Positions 12,448-25,817 are shown, counted from the stretch's first letter. The stretch: 64,000 nucleotides of DNA from Clarkia xantiana subsp. parviflora (GCA_036873135.1 JAPTYO010000014.1:310001-374000); one strand, 5' to 3'. Made by a program: numbers and translations. The notes: generated by a model not told the origin, from the sequence alone.

Positions 12448-14779
12448 AGAAAGGCACGAAAGGTTTGCGATGGCAGGGTAATTAAGGAGTTAAGCTTGTT
12501 TTAGTAGTAGCCTAAAAAGGACTGAAGAATTTGGTATGTATGGTAGTGTCTGGCTTCTGCATTTTGAAGTGGGAGAGCCTTTTAGTACATAGTATCAGTA
12601 TGTATGTAGTTTCCTTCCATGTTTCATCTTTTGGTTGTAAATATGGAATTCACTCTTTGTAATAAATGTCCACTCTATATAATATAATATGGGAAAATTG
12701 TTAAGAGTTAATAATACTTTTAAAGTTAAAAAAATTCGACCTTATTGTGGACTGGAGCATCAATCCTTCTGGTAACTTGGTAAGTTTGTTGCATGGCCCA
12801 ATAATAATAGACTTTTATGATTATATATTATTGTTGAAACTTAGCAAAAGAAACAGTTTTGCTAATATTATCTTTTTGCTAAATTAGTATTTAAATGTTT
12901 TTTTTAAGAAAATAATGTAAAATTTAATATAAGACTTAGTTTTTTTTTGTTTTTTATTTTTTATTGTACATTTGAAAGTACAAGGATAAATTGTCGCTAA
13001 AAGGTTAATGCAAGTGTAGATTTTGCAATTTTTTTATAAACCAAGTTCAACGGTCTAAGATAATGCGTAGAAACTAAAGTGAGGAATGATATAAATGCTT
13101 TAAAAAGTTTGTAAAATTTACTTGATATTAGATGCATCTATAATGCACAACTTCAATTCCTATTTTACTTTATGTCACATTAGAGACACCTAGTCAATAT
13201 ATTATAAAAATGAAAAATTAATTAAATATGTCTACTACTACTCTAATGGTATCTACGTTTTCAATAACAACTTGACTTATATATATATATTAATAAAATT
13301 TAACTTTTAGTAAAAAGAGTAGAAAAAAAGAAAGAGAGATATTAATATATTAATAATGAGATGTGAAATTAGGTTAATTATAACATTTAAGTTAAATTAT
13401 ATGCATAATAATTTTCTTGCTTTTATTACCCGGGTAATTTACCCTTATTACGCCCACATCATTGACTTTATAAATAAATAAATAAATAAATAAATATATT
13501 GCAACGTAGTGACACACTTTATGGATAAAATCCCATTTGCAATATCATCGATGGATGATGCAAACCAAAATGTCATTATCAAAATAATATATAATTCTTT
13601 TGCCCAAAAAATATTATATAATTATTTTGTCAAAGGTGGATGAAGTATTGTTGCCAACTTAGGTGCCCAATGGGCTCCTATCCATATACTATTTTTAAAT
13701 AAACAATAAGACCCAATCAATTTTTCAATTTTATTATGATATTATTGACACGCTTATATTGAATTCGACGACGTCGGCGCCGTTATACATATGTCATGTC
13801 TTGCTTTTAATTGCAATTTATACGTCACCCTAACTAAATCAAATATTTTACAATATAGATAATAAATAAACCTATAAGGCTTAACATAATTGGTTGATTG
13901 CTATTTGCTAGTTCATCAACAATACCTTAAATTGCAAGTCATTAAGTGGGTGATTTATATACATATTAAATCGATAAGACAATTTCAATAGGAAATAAAA
14001 CCTATTTACGCGTACCATAAGTTCGGTCTCTTCCCAATTTAAGCTACTTCCTTAATAAGTTAATTTCTTAAATATACTAGGTTATTAATAAAATTATATT
14101 AATTTAATCGGTGCATACGCTAATTATAATTGGAAAAAACCACATGTAGTAATAGAAAAACTGAACATTACATAATTATATTAATTTATTCGGTGTATCC
14201 ATATTCCATATGCGCTAATTATTCGCTAATTTTAATTGGAAAAAACCACATACCTAAGTGGAAACCTTAACAGTATATACAAGATAAGTTTATAGTCTTC
14301 ACTATTAGCTTATTACTTTTTTTTTTGGCCAATATTAACTTATTACCTTTTTTTTCTTATTACTTTAGTTTAAAAAAAAAAACTATTTAAAAAAAAAATC
14401 CCACTTCTTAAGATTGGGCCTTGGAGGGAGGCTCTGTATGACTATGTACTCTATTTAAAATAAAAATAAAAACTCATCACAGCCCACCACTACTTGTATA
14501 TAATATAAATATAATTATTATATATATAAAAATGAAAGAAAAGAAAATAATAATAATAATACAATTAGTTTTTTTGGGTAAACAATAATAACACAATTAT
14601 GTTTTTTTGGTAATTTAATACAGTTATGTTTTTTTGGTAATATAATACAATTATGTTTACTCAATAAAATGTTAATATTTGGCAAAAAAAATTGTTAATT
14701 ATTAATTCAATAAAAAATGGTAAATAATAAAAAGGGTAAAAAATAAATTATAAAAATGAAGTTTTCTGTTCTGTTTCTG
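12448..14779. other. AT-rich intergenic region with no recognisable gene
   Basis: The start holds the likely 3' UTR of the DRM-like gene. The rest is simple AT-rich DNA with short A/T runs and a (TAAA)n tract near 13475. A diverged duplication lies at about 14085-14255, with shared GGAAAAAACCACAT blocks. I saw no ORF, tRNA or clear terminal repeats. Confidence 0.6.
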
Positions 14780-14976
14780 CAGAACTCAACTATATTGACT
14801 CAGTTTTGTCATTGAATAAGAGGGAAGAGCTTAATCCGATTCGAAGTGCTCCCCCTCTGTGTCCAGTAGTGCGTATTCAAGCGTTTGATTGCGATTGGTT
14901 CGGCGGCCAGTCGCTTTCGACCGTCGTCTTGACGCGAATCCGATGGCTGCTCATCCGCGGACAATCTGATCACGAG
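14780..14976 (+). other. Probable FAB1 5' leader exon
   Basis: Moderately GC-rich DNA rises out of AT-rich flank and ends at a good donor (CACGAG|GTAAAT, exon end 14976). It has no long ORF in the FAB1 frame. The transcription start is not defined by the sequence; the left boundary is approximate. Confidence 0.45.
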
Positions 14977-15030
14977 GTAAATTTGATCGAGAATGCTTTC
15001 ATGTGCAGTGATCGTGAGCTGAATTGTTGA

Positions 15031-15726
15031 TGAACTCGTTTGTATGAGTATATGAGGTTTCGATTGTTGAATTGAGCTTCAGTGTGGCTTCGATTCCATT
15101 TTCTATGTCCTTGATCCTGGAAGCTTGCTATTCGAATCGGATGTTTGAGCTCATAAACAGAAGCTGTTGCATTTTGATTCATGTATGCGTCCAGTTCTTA
15201 GGGTTCTTATACTTGCCAAGGTACTCGTTGAGTAGCTTTAGTAGAGCATGACAATTTAGATAGTTCCAAGTGTTCTATTAGTTCTGTTTGAATTGGTGTA
15301 TTTCTCTTGTCATTCTTCATTTCAAAAGAGAATGTATCTCATTACTGCAAGCTATTTTTATTTTTTCTGTAGGACTGCTAATATGAACTCGTTTTTCTGA
15401 GTATATGAGGTTTCAATTGTTGAATTGAGCTTCAGTATGGCTTCGATTCCTTTTTCTTTGTCCTTGATCCTGGAAGCTTGTTATTCGAATCGGATGTTTG
15501 AGCTCATAAACAGAAGCTGTTGCATTTGATTCATGTATGCGTCCAGTTCTTGTACTTGTCAAAGTAATCGCTGAGTAGCTTTAGTAGAGCAAGGCAATTT
15601 AGATATTTCAAGTGTTCTATTAGTTATGTTTGAATAGGTGTCATTCTACTGTCATTCTTCAATTCAAAAGAGAATTTATCTCATTACTGCTAGCTATTTT
15701 TCTTTTTCTGTAGGACTGCTAATATG
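15031..15726. repeat. 353-bp tandem duplication in the FAB1 leader intron, including the 3' splice site
   Basis: Copy 1 (15031-15383) and copy 2 (from 15384) share TGAACTCGTTT, GATCCTGGAAGCTTG, AAACAGAAGCTGTTGCATTT and end in the same acceptor context CTGTAGGACTGCTAATATG. Copies are highly similar with small indels. As a result two candidate acceptors occur, AG at 15371-15372 and at 15712-15713. Confidence 0.9.
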
Positions 15727-15822
15727 ATATGCTGATTTTGGGGTGTGGCGAACGAGTATTGCATGATGAATGAGATGAGAATATTATCTGTCGATGGATG
15801 CCCCCAAGAATACCTTCTCTGA
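15724..15822 (+). promoter_or_regulatory. Cluster of upstream ORFs in the FAB1 leader
   Basis: With the downstream acceptor (exon from 15714) three uORFs precede or overlap the FAB1 start at 15794: 15724-15735 (3 codons plus stop), 15729-15773 (14 codons plus stop) and 15763-15822 (19 codons plus stop). The third is out of frame and overlaps the main start. Such overlap normally lowers main-ORF translation; this is inference. Confidence 0.6.
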
Positions 15823-18800
15823 GTTGATTGGGATATTTACATTGTGTTTTACCTGGCGGTCTGATCCAGCTGACTTGTCAAGGGACTTTTGGATGCCCGA
15901 TGAGAGTTGTAGGGTTTGCTACGAGTGTGATTCCCAGTTTACCTTTGTAAACCGCAAGCACCACTGTCGTCACTGTGGTAGAATTTTCTGTGGCAAGTGT
16001 ACAGAACACTCGGTTCCTATTGCTAGCAGTGACCCCAAAGCTTCGTTGGCAGAGTGTGTGAGAGTTCGGGTTTGTAACTATTGCTTTAAGCAATGGGAGC
16101 AGCAGAATTGTGCTTCTAACGACAATGGAGAAGAAGCCGTGGATCAGGAACTTGATACCTCAGTATCGGGAACTAGTTTTGCAAGCACCAAGTCTAACAG
16201 CCCTACCAGTAGCGGAACTATTACTACTGCCTCGATGTCAAATTCAACCAGGCCTTATCAACAAAATGTTCAAAACGGTTCTGATCTGAGCTCAAACCTC
16301 TCAACAGTAATGGAGGAAAATGCAGTTAGTCAAGTAGTAGCATTTTCAGGACTATGCAATGATCTTGCTTTAGATGGAGTGCTTCCTTCCAAAGAGCAAG
16401 GATTCAGGTTTGCTCCACCTCCTTTATGAGTTTCATATCTGTAAAGAGCTGATCATTGTTTATTTATTTATTTATTTTTGTTTAAATGTATACAAGTATG
16501 TAATCACATGATCTGAAGTATTTAAATCATGTTCCACTTCCATGATCCATTACACTTCCATTGTCTGTGTTAAGTTGAAAATCACAATATGAGAAGGTTG
16601 AAACTTAAAACTGACATTATTCTGTTGGTGGTAGCAATTGCTGCTTATATGTTCCGGTTGTGAAGAATAGGGTTTACTTATTTCTATGCAGCTGCAATAG
16701 AAATATCATGTCAGTGCTCATTTGTTTTGTTTACTTAGGGAAGTAGCATTTGTCTCATATATTTTTGCTTCATCTTTCCATAGGAGTGATCTGGACGATG
16801 ATGAATATACTGAAGATCAATCTGATTCTGAAGTGAGGCACTATGATCAAGACAATGAATTTGATAACCGAGATTCTGGTGAGTGCAGTAGTGCTGCAGA
16901 ATCAGGTCAGCCGCATGTTGATGGTTATAAAATTGAGGCAGAAAGCTCAGCCAGCTCTCCTCTGCATGACAATTTTAATTCAGTGGACTCACATGGAGTC
17001 TTGCAGTATGATAAAAAGGAAGATGAGCACCTAACTGGAGATGAAGGCCAAGTATCTTCTTCTCTTTATGCTGCACAGAATATAAATGTTGAATCCGTGG
17101 ATTTTGAGAACAGTAAGCATATCTGGCATCCACCTGAACCAGAAGATGAAGACGATGAGAAGGAAAGTTTTATGTATGAAGATGATGATGAGGGAGATGT
17201 TTCTGGGGACTGGGGTTATTTGCGTCCTTCTAGCAGCTTTGGCAGTGGGGAATACCGAAACAGAGACCGATCTGGTGAAGAACAAAAGAACACTATGAAG
17301 AATGTGGTTTATGGACATTTCAGAGCATTAGTAGCTCAGCTTTTACAGGTCGAAAATCTTCCTCTGACTGGGGAAAACAATGAAGAAAGCTGGCTGGATA
17401 TAATTACGTCTTTGTCTTGGGAAGCTGCATCTCTACTAAAGCCTGATACAAGCAGAACTGGAGGGATGGATCCCGGTGGGTATGTGAAAGTGAAATGTTT
17501 GGCTTCCGGACGACGCTGTGAGAGGTAATCTACATTAACGATATAATTTCTTTACGATGTCTGTGCTGCTCCCTTCTCTTTTTGGCTCATCCTTTTGCTC
17601 TAGACTCAGCTGCTAACATGAATCGTATTTTCCCTCCAGCATGATGGTAAGAGGAGTTGTATGTAAGAAAAATGTTGCGCACAGAAGAATGACGTCAAAA
17701 ATCGAGAAGCCTCGGATAATGATTCTTGGAGGAGCTCTCGAGTATCAGCGTGTCTCAAATCACTTGTCAAGTTTTGACACTTTACTGCAGCAGGTTCAAA
17801 TATACTTTGTTTACTTGTTCATTGATTAGAACATGCACATTCTGGGCATCTTCCTAGAAACATAACTAATTTTGTGATATTGCAAATTGTGGTTATAGGA
17901 AATGGACCATTTAAGAATGGCTGTGGCAAAGATAGATGCTCACCAACCTGATGTCCTCTTGGTAGAGAATTCAGTTTCTCGGTTTGCGCAAGATTGTCTT
18001 CTACAGAAAGACATATCACTGGTTCTTAATATCAAAAGGCCACTTTTGGAACGCATAGCTCGCTGCACTGGTGCAGAAATAGTTCCTTCAGTCGATCATC
18101 TTTCATCACTGAAGTTAGGGTTCTGTGAAAAATTTCATGTGGACAGGTTTCAAGAAGAGCACGGTTCTGCCGGTCAGGGAGGGAAAAAGTTGATGAAAAC
18201 ACTCATGTTCTTTGAAGGTTGTCCAAGGCCACAAGCTTTTACTGTAAGTTTTCACAAAAGTCCAAACCGATACTTGGTACTTGGTAGGAAGGATATATTG
18301 TTTCACTGAATTTATTTATTTTAAATCTGTTTGCTGCCTGTTCCATTAAATTCCTCCCTAGAAGGCCATTAATGGCTAACTTTTCAAGGCAACTTCAACT
18401 GAGTGATACTTATTATTTCCCGTGAACTTAATTTATTGATGTCATTTCATAAATACTGTACTTATATTCTTGTTTACAACTGCTCCAGATTTTACTTAGA
18501 GGTGCCAATGGTGATGAACTTAAGAAAGTGAAGCATGTGGCCCAATATGGAGTTTTTGCAGCATATCATTTGGGTTTGGAGACATGCTTTCTAGCTGATG
18601 AAGGTGCTTCTCTACCAGAACTTCCTCTAAAATCTCCAATTGCTGTGGCGCTACCCGATAAATCAATAGAGCGGTCTATCTCAATGGTTCCCGGCTTCAA
18701 GTTTCCTACCGGTGAAAAGACGCAAGATTCTCAACTTGGTGAACCTCAAAGATCTATTAGTGTCCCTCTCCCGACTTCACCTTCCATATTAAATAATTCC

Positions 18801-21800
18801 TCTCTTCATAGGCATGAAGCAATATTTCCACCTAGTTTTCCTAATGCTCCTCGTCCACGACCCCCTACAGCTTTGAAATCAAATCCCACTGCTGCACTCT
18901 CCTCTAGTCATCCAGAAACACTTGCTTTGAAGTTTCACGAAGATGGTTTATCTCAAAATGATATAATTAAGATAAACAAGGAAACAGCTTCGGAGGAATT
19001 GTCTTTTTGTGCTGCCAATAGGGAATTGTCAGTGCAAGGTGATCATTTCAACAATCGTTTTGGGCCTTCAGAAGAAATAGGCATATCGGCTTCATCTAAG
19101 ACCTCAGAAGATGTTCTGGTCACACAGTCAGGTGGTATTGTGGAAGATACATCTGTGCCAGGAGAAAGTAAAGTCCTTGCTGATGAAGTGGGACCTTTAA
19201 AAGATGAGTTTTCTTCTGAACATCAGAGTATTCTGGTCTCATTGTCCTCTCGGTGTGTGTGGAATGGGACAGTATGTGAAAGGTCTCATCTGTTTCGAAT
19301 TAAATATTATGGTAGCTTTGACAAGCCTTTGGGTCGATTCTTGAGAGACAATTTATTTGATCAGGTATTGACTTTTTCATTGTGTTGGTTTCAATTAGGA
19401 ATTGTGCAACTTATATTTCTTATTTACTTGACTGTGATGATATTACAGAATTTCCGATGTGGCTCCTGTGATATGGCATCAGAGGCACATGTTCATTGCT
19501 ACACACATCGTCAAGGCACACTGACAATATCTGTCAGGAAGCAACCAGATTTTGTATTACCTGGTGAAAAGGAAGGTAAGATCTGGATGTGGCATCGATG
19601 CCTGCACTGTCCACGGGCGAATGGTTTCCCCCCAGCCACAAGAAGGGTCGTTATGTCAGATGCTGCTTGGGGTCTATCTTTTGGAAAGTTTTTGGAGCTC
19701 AGCTTTTCAAATCACGCTGCTGCTAGTAGGGTTGCAAGCTGCGGTCACTCTCTTCACAGAGATTGTCTACGTTTCTATGGGTATTATCTTTTTTCACCTT
19801 TTTTATTGTGTTAATTACATTGTTTTTGCATATTGAGCACTTGTTGAGTTGGACTGGCATCGACCTCACTTACATGTATGCATATTGTGTATGCAGGTTT
19901 GATAATATGGTTGCTTGCTTTCGGTATGCATCTATTGATGTTCATTCTGTATTTCTTCCACCTTCCAAACTGGATATATGCCATGAAAATGAAGAGTGGA
20001 TTAAAAAAGAAGCCGATGAGGTTTGTTATTTACGCACTTTCCTGTGGAAGCATTTATCCATGACATAATACTGATCGTGCTTTTTGCATGAACAGCTGGT
20101 TAAGCATGCAGAGCTTCTATTTTCTGAAGTCCACGCTGCTCTTTGTCAAATTTCAAAAAGATGGCATGGGATAAATACACAAGATTTACCATCAGAAATT
20201 GCAGATTTGGAGAGAATGCTGCAAAAAGAGAAGATGGAATTTGCTGTATGACTTATCTCTTCTTTCTTTTTCTGCACATAATTTGAGTAAAATTGCTTTG
20301 CAGAATTCTATGCCTACTCTCTTCAACAGTCTAAACTTGATCAAGTTACAAAAGTAACACCAATGCCTTTTGTAATTTAAAGAAGGAACCAAAGGATTAA
20401 CCATTAGCTGCAAGTTCTATATGCAATCTAACCATTCCATTTTCATTCCAAAACAGTAAACGTGTCAAAGAAAAATATTTGTTGGAACTATATAACTTTC
20501 TAGTTTCTTGCGAGAACCATAAAAATTTCTTGTTATTAGCAGTTCAATAATTTCCACCTGCATAACACCTGTTCTCACCATGGAGTTCCTTGTGTTTCAG
20601 TGGATCATAAGAAAAGAGTGGATTAACATATGCATCTTTAACTAAACTTTTTGATGATTGTTTCCAGGAAGCACTTCAAAAAACTTTGAACGGGGAATTC
20701 AGATTTGGTCAATCTGTAACCGATATTCTTGAGATTAATCGGTTGCGGAGGGAGCTTCTTTTCCAGTCTTTCATTTGGGATAATCGGCTTGTCAATGTGG
20801 TGAATAACAGTTCTGAGAACAATTCAAGAAACTCAGTGGCAGAAAAACCGGAGAAATCTCTTACTGTAGCTGAGGGATTTGTGGCACCGGATGTACATTC
20901 CAAGGTTGAAGTACCACTTGCTCCTCATGCATCTGATTCTGTTGATGAGAAACTTACAGAAACTCAAAGTCAAACTAAGCATTCTCATGAAGATCATCTG
21001 GAGACTAACAGATGTGAGACTCCAAACCATACAGAAGATTCCCCAGGAAAACTCTCTTCTAAAACCAATATTTGTGATTATGATTATCCTTCGGCGTCTG
21101 AAAAGATCATTCCTAGGACTGATGATCAAACCCCGAGAGCAGTGGATTTCAATTTGTCCAATACCCTTGATGCTGCCTGGACAGGTGAAACCAATCCCAC
21201 TTCTGAACAAGAAAAGGAAAATATTTTCACTGAAGATTCTGTATTTGGATCAGCACTTTCAAGATCCCTGGAAAAGCAATTTAGTGCGGACCAACCTTAC
21301 GGCTTGAAGACTTCCATTTCTTCTGCATCCTTATTCTCAACAAAGGATCATGATATTGCTGAAGAGCCCGTATCTTGGTTGGGACTATCTTTTCTGAGCT
21401 TTTACCGTGCTTCAAACAAGAGCTTCTTACCAAGTGCACAAAAGCTTGAGGATTTGCTCAAGGAATATAAACCCGTGTACGTAAAATCGTTTAGGGAATC
21501 AGATCTTCAACGTGGAGCCCGGTTGCTGTTACCTGTCCATGACGCTGTTATTCCAATTTATGATGACGAACCAACAAGCATGATAGCTTATGCCCTAGCA
21601 TCATACGACTATGTTCTGCAGCTCTCTGATGAAGCCGGAAGACTAAGGGAAACAGAATCTTTCTCTTCCTTTTCGTTCTCAGATTCCATGCAGTTCCAGT
21701 CTTTTCACTCCATGGATGACCTCAGCTCTGAATATACCAAATCCACTACTGATGAAACCCTATTTTCCATGCATTCTCGTACCTCCTCAGGGTTGGACCC

Positions 21801-23711
21801 GCTCTTGTACTCGAAGACCCTGAATGCAAAAGTAACGTTCACTGATGATGGGCCCCACGGCAAAGCTAGATATTCAGTGACTTGTTATTACGCGAGAAGA
21901 TTCGAAGCTTTGAGGAGGATCTGCTGCCCATCTGAGACGGAGTATATAAGGTCTTTGAGTCGGTGTAAGAAGTGGGGAGCACAGGGAGGGAAGAGCAATG
22001 TCTTCTTTGCAAAGACATTGGACGATCGATTCATTATCAAGCAAGTCACCAAGACCGAGTTGGAATCGTTCATCAAATTCGCCCCTGCTTATTTCAAATA
22101 CCTGTCGGAATCAATAGACAGTGGAAGCCCGACTTGTCTTGCGAAAATCCTTGGGATTTATCAGGTATTTTTTTGGTCATCAGGAAGTGTCTTTTCCTAG
22201 TCTAATGCTTTAAAAATTGGATTTTTATGGCTCACCTTAGCTTAATCTTAGAAAAAAACATTCATCAATGAGTTTGATACAAGTTCAGTTGTTATATAAC
22301 AACCAACAAATGAATGATATGACACACAATACAGAAATGAGGTTCTATTCAAGTGCTATGACAAAATGACACTCTTTTCTGTCTAGACATGACAGCATAT
22401 GAAACTACTGACTGATTTTATTATCATTTTCGAAGGTGACTACAAAACATCTCAAAGGTGGTCGAGAATGGAAGATGGATGTTCTAGTTATGGAAAATCT
22501 ATTGTATCAGAGGAACGTGATACAGGTATACGATCTCAAGGGGTCTACTAGATCGCGCTATAATTCAGATGCCACTGGGACCAACAAAGTTCTGCTCGAT
22601 CAGAACTTAATCGAAGCAATGCCAACATCTCCCATATTCGTCGGGAACAAAGCTAAGCGTCTCCTCGAACGAGCTGTCTGGAACGACACTTCTTTTCTTG
22701 CGGTACTTCTCTCACTCTCTCTCTCTAGATTTAATTAGCAAACTCATACCAAAGTTCTACACCGTGGTCAAACTGTATAACAGTTTATTAAATGTTGCAA
22801 ACTAGTCACAAGAAATTCACAATATATGAAATGCAGGGTGAAAATTTGGCATCCTTTCATGAAATCCGTAAACGAATAGTATTGAACAATTTCCTGAAAA
22901 TTTGGTAGATGATATATCAATACTATTGATAAACCATACATCACGCTATATATCAATACTTCTGTTTCCACTATAGATTGATTAAGATTTAAACTCACAA
23001 TCTTATCAAAGTTATCAACCACTAGGCTGAGTTAGTTGTAAATACTTTTTTAAGTGTATATATTAGACTCAGCTACTAATTATTCAAATTTGTACGCGCT
23101 TTGCGCGTGTTGACTCTCTTCATATACGTGCTATATATCAATACTTCTGTTTCAGTTTTACTATGGATTGATTAAGACTTTCAACCCATAATCTTATCAA
23201 AGTTGTCAACCACTAGGCTGAGTTAGTTGTAAATACTTGTTTACAGTGTATATATTAGACTCTGCTAATTATGCAATTTTGTACGCGCTTTGCGCGTGTT
23301 GGCTCTCTTATGTACTTACTTATATGACAATGCCTTAGATTAGCCGAAGTAATATTTCCCATTTTCATGATTCAGTCTGTAGATGTGATGGATTACTCGT
23401 TACTGGTGGGAATCGACAGCGATAACCATGAATTAGTTCTCGGAATCATCGACTTCATGAGGCAATATACATGGGACAAGCACTTGGAGACATGGGTGAA
23501 GGCATCGGGTTTGCTCGGTGGGCCCAAGAACGCGCCACCAACCGTGATCTCACCGAAGCAGTACAAGAAAAGGTTCAGAAAGGCAATGACGACTTACTTC
23601 CTCATGGTTCCGGATCAATGGTCGCCTCCGAATATCATTCAGAGCCAATCTCAAATAGATCTTCTTCAAGAAGAGAATGGTCAAAACCCAGAAAACAAGT
23701 CCTTAGGGTAA
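15794..23711 (+). CDS. FAB1: FAB1/PIKfyve-type 1-phosphatidylinositol-3-phosphate 5-kinase
   Basis: Exons 15794-16407, 16784-17524, 17640-17793, 17899-18243, 18489-19364, 19449-19780, 19897-20020, 20096-20245, 20668-22164, 22436-22702, 23376-23711; 1811 residues, near the usual plant FAB1A/B length. It makes PI(3,5)P2 from PI3P on endosomes, controlling vacuole shape and membrane recycling. The FYVE finger is at residues 33-105 ([23 protein letters not shown]). A Cpn60/TCP1-like domain follows ([30 protein letters not shown]). Next is the Cys-rich region ([20 protein letters not shown]). The C-terminal lipid kinase starts near residue 1343, with [13 protein letters not shown] near 1643 and [10 protein letters not shown] and [13 protein letters not shown] near 1703-1735. 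The FYVE finger places it in the FAB1A/B group rather than FAB1C/D. Confidence 0.96.
22946..23315. repeat. 185-bp tandem duplication in the last FAB1 intron
   Basis: Copies 22946-23130 and 23131-23315 share CTATATATCAATACTTCTG, CAACCACTAGGCTGAGTTAG and the GC-rich palindromic block ACGCGCTTTGCGCGTGTTG. They differ by scattered substitutions and small indels. Confidence 0.9.
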
Positions 23712-24029
23712 ATGCATGCTTCACTCTCAAGTAAAAGTTGTGTATTTTGGTTTAACCATGATTTTTTTTTCTGGTATTGTTGATGGTGGTGGAGAGATTT
23801 GTATAGACAAAAAGGAGATAAAAAGCCATTCAAGAATGTTAAGGGCGTGTTTATTTAGCGGCCTTGGCATGACAACATATTTGTACAAAGATGATGTGTA
23901 TATTGATTGGTTCAATTTCAGAATGTGGAAATTTTGCCTTAATTTCTTCTGTTCTGCCACATGATTTCATTCCTTGCGTTGTGTGGAAATAAGGTTAACT
24001 ATTTTTGTTACTCTAGTGAAATATATATA

Positions 24030-25340
24030 TACATATACAATTCACTGGAAATTTTGTAAAAGATTAACAAAGTTTGGGACTATTATGTAATTCTGTAAAC
24101 AAAATCCGGGACTATTATGCAATTTTTTAAAAGAATTGAAGAAATTTGGGACTGTTATGTGATTTTCTAAAAGATTTAAGGAATCATTATCTAATTTTGT
24201 AAACGAATTTTGGGTCATTTTATAATTTTTTAAAAGATTAAGAAAGTTTGGGGCCATTTTTTAATTTTGTAAAAGATTAATGAAATTTTAGAAATTTATA
24301 TTTATAAGGGTGTTTTTCGTAACAAAATATAAGTAGGGTCAATCTTACGTTAGCCCAAACTACAGGGACGAAGAGTTCTTTTTACAGTGTAGAAAGTTGG
24401 TTTATATGCCTATACCCGGCGTACATGCACCCTATATAAAAATTGCTCCAAAACAACAAATTTAATCGATTTCGGGGGACTCGTTTGTTCACCAGGTGCA
24501 TCCAATTTGCTGAAGCTGTTAGTAAAGAGGCTACGGATAAGGCTTCTCGCAGAAGCCCGCCTCCTTTTCATACCCAATAGGAAAGGAGGCAGTGGCCCAA
24601 CTATCTAGCATAAACCCAATAGTAAGGAGGCGTTGGCCCAGTTATCAATAATAGGCCCAAGACCAATTCGTACCACAAGAATAGTGTGGCCCAAGTATAA
24701 CTCTTACTGGGCCATTATTCTTGAACCATAAGAAGCAACAGGCTCTTTACTTTTGGGCTTGAAGAGGAGCCTTCTGAGAATCCCTATCCGTTCAGATACA
24801 TAAGAGTTGACTCCAAATTGGATGCACCTGGTGAACACACAACCCCCTCCGAAAATAATTAATGTTGTTGTTTTGGGAGATTTTTATATAGGGTGTATGT
24901 ACACCGGATGTACACATATTTGGGAAGCTTTCTACACAATTGTGTTATTATAAATAAATAGTATTTTGCACCCGTATTTTGTGCCATTGTAGAGATTGCC
25001 CCTGTTTATCTTTTTTTATTCTAATACACCCTTATAAATTACCAAACATTCCGTTAATGTTTTACAAAATTACAAAGTGATCCCTAGTTTTAGTTTTGTT
25101 AATCCTTTAGTAATAAAGTAATAGAATGATATTTTTTACGAAACTACAAAATAGTCCCGGATTTTGTTAATCTTTTGCAAAATTACACAATGGTCCTAAA
25201 TTTTGTTAATCTTTACAAAATTACAGAATGGTCCAACTTCATGAATCTTTTCAAAAATTACAGAATGGTCCAATCACCTTGAATCTTTAAAAAAAAATTA
25301 CAAGCTCTCAAACTTCATGGATCTTTTGTAAACACTAAAA
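24030..25340. mobile_element. Foldback (long inverted repeat) element, ~1.3 kb
   Basis: The core inverted repeat TTCACCAGGTGCATCCAATT at 24488-24507 returns as its reverse complement at 24816-24835. Outward from it both arms carry CACCCTATATAAAAAT and a CAAAACAACAA block (one base differs on the right). Further out, both arms have diverged ~30-40-bp tandem units of the type TTTGTAAAATTACAGAATGG in opposite orientation. The centre also pairs partly (CTTCTCGCAGAAG region with AGGAGCCTTCTGAGAA). No transposase ORF is present. The outer ends and target-site duplication are not resolved, so the limits are approximate. Long-arm foldbacks of this kind in plants are often Mutator-like, but the superfamily is not proven here. 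Confidence 0.75.
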
Positions 25341-25817
25341 TTCAATCACAAGTAGATTTATATTTCTTTAAATTAAATTCTATTCTCACATACTATGCAA
25401 TATAATCGTGGCACAATACAAACGTTAACAAATAAGTTACAATGCTTTTACGAATCGGAAATTATTAGAGTTCCAACTCTTATGTTCCGAAACATTCCGA
25501 CTATGAGAGAGTTAATATTTGCCCAAAAAGTTCGACAAAATTAAATACCCTATGGTACATCTCTCACATTCGACAAAATTAATTATAGATCATGACACAA
25601 ATTCCGATTGGGGTGTGCCGACATATTCTGATTGTGAAGGAGTGGCAGCTGATATAATTTTGTCAAACTTTTTGATCAAATATTAACCCTCTCAATCAGA
25701 ATTTATAGGAACGAGAGAATCAGAATGCTAATCATTTCAGATAATTATAAGCTCCGGTCGGAATGTGTATCGTTGCTCTTTACGAATAGAAGAAACCACA
25801 TCGTGCCAAATTCCGAC

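Noticed and set aside
22436..23711. Possible missing kinase segment between the last two FAB1 exons
   Set aside because: The junction reads [19 protein letters not shown], which is continuous in the kinase family, so nothing is missing.
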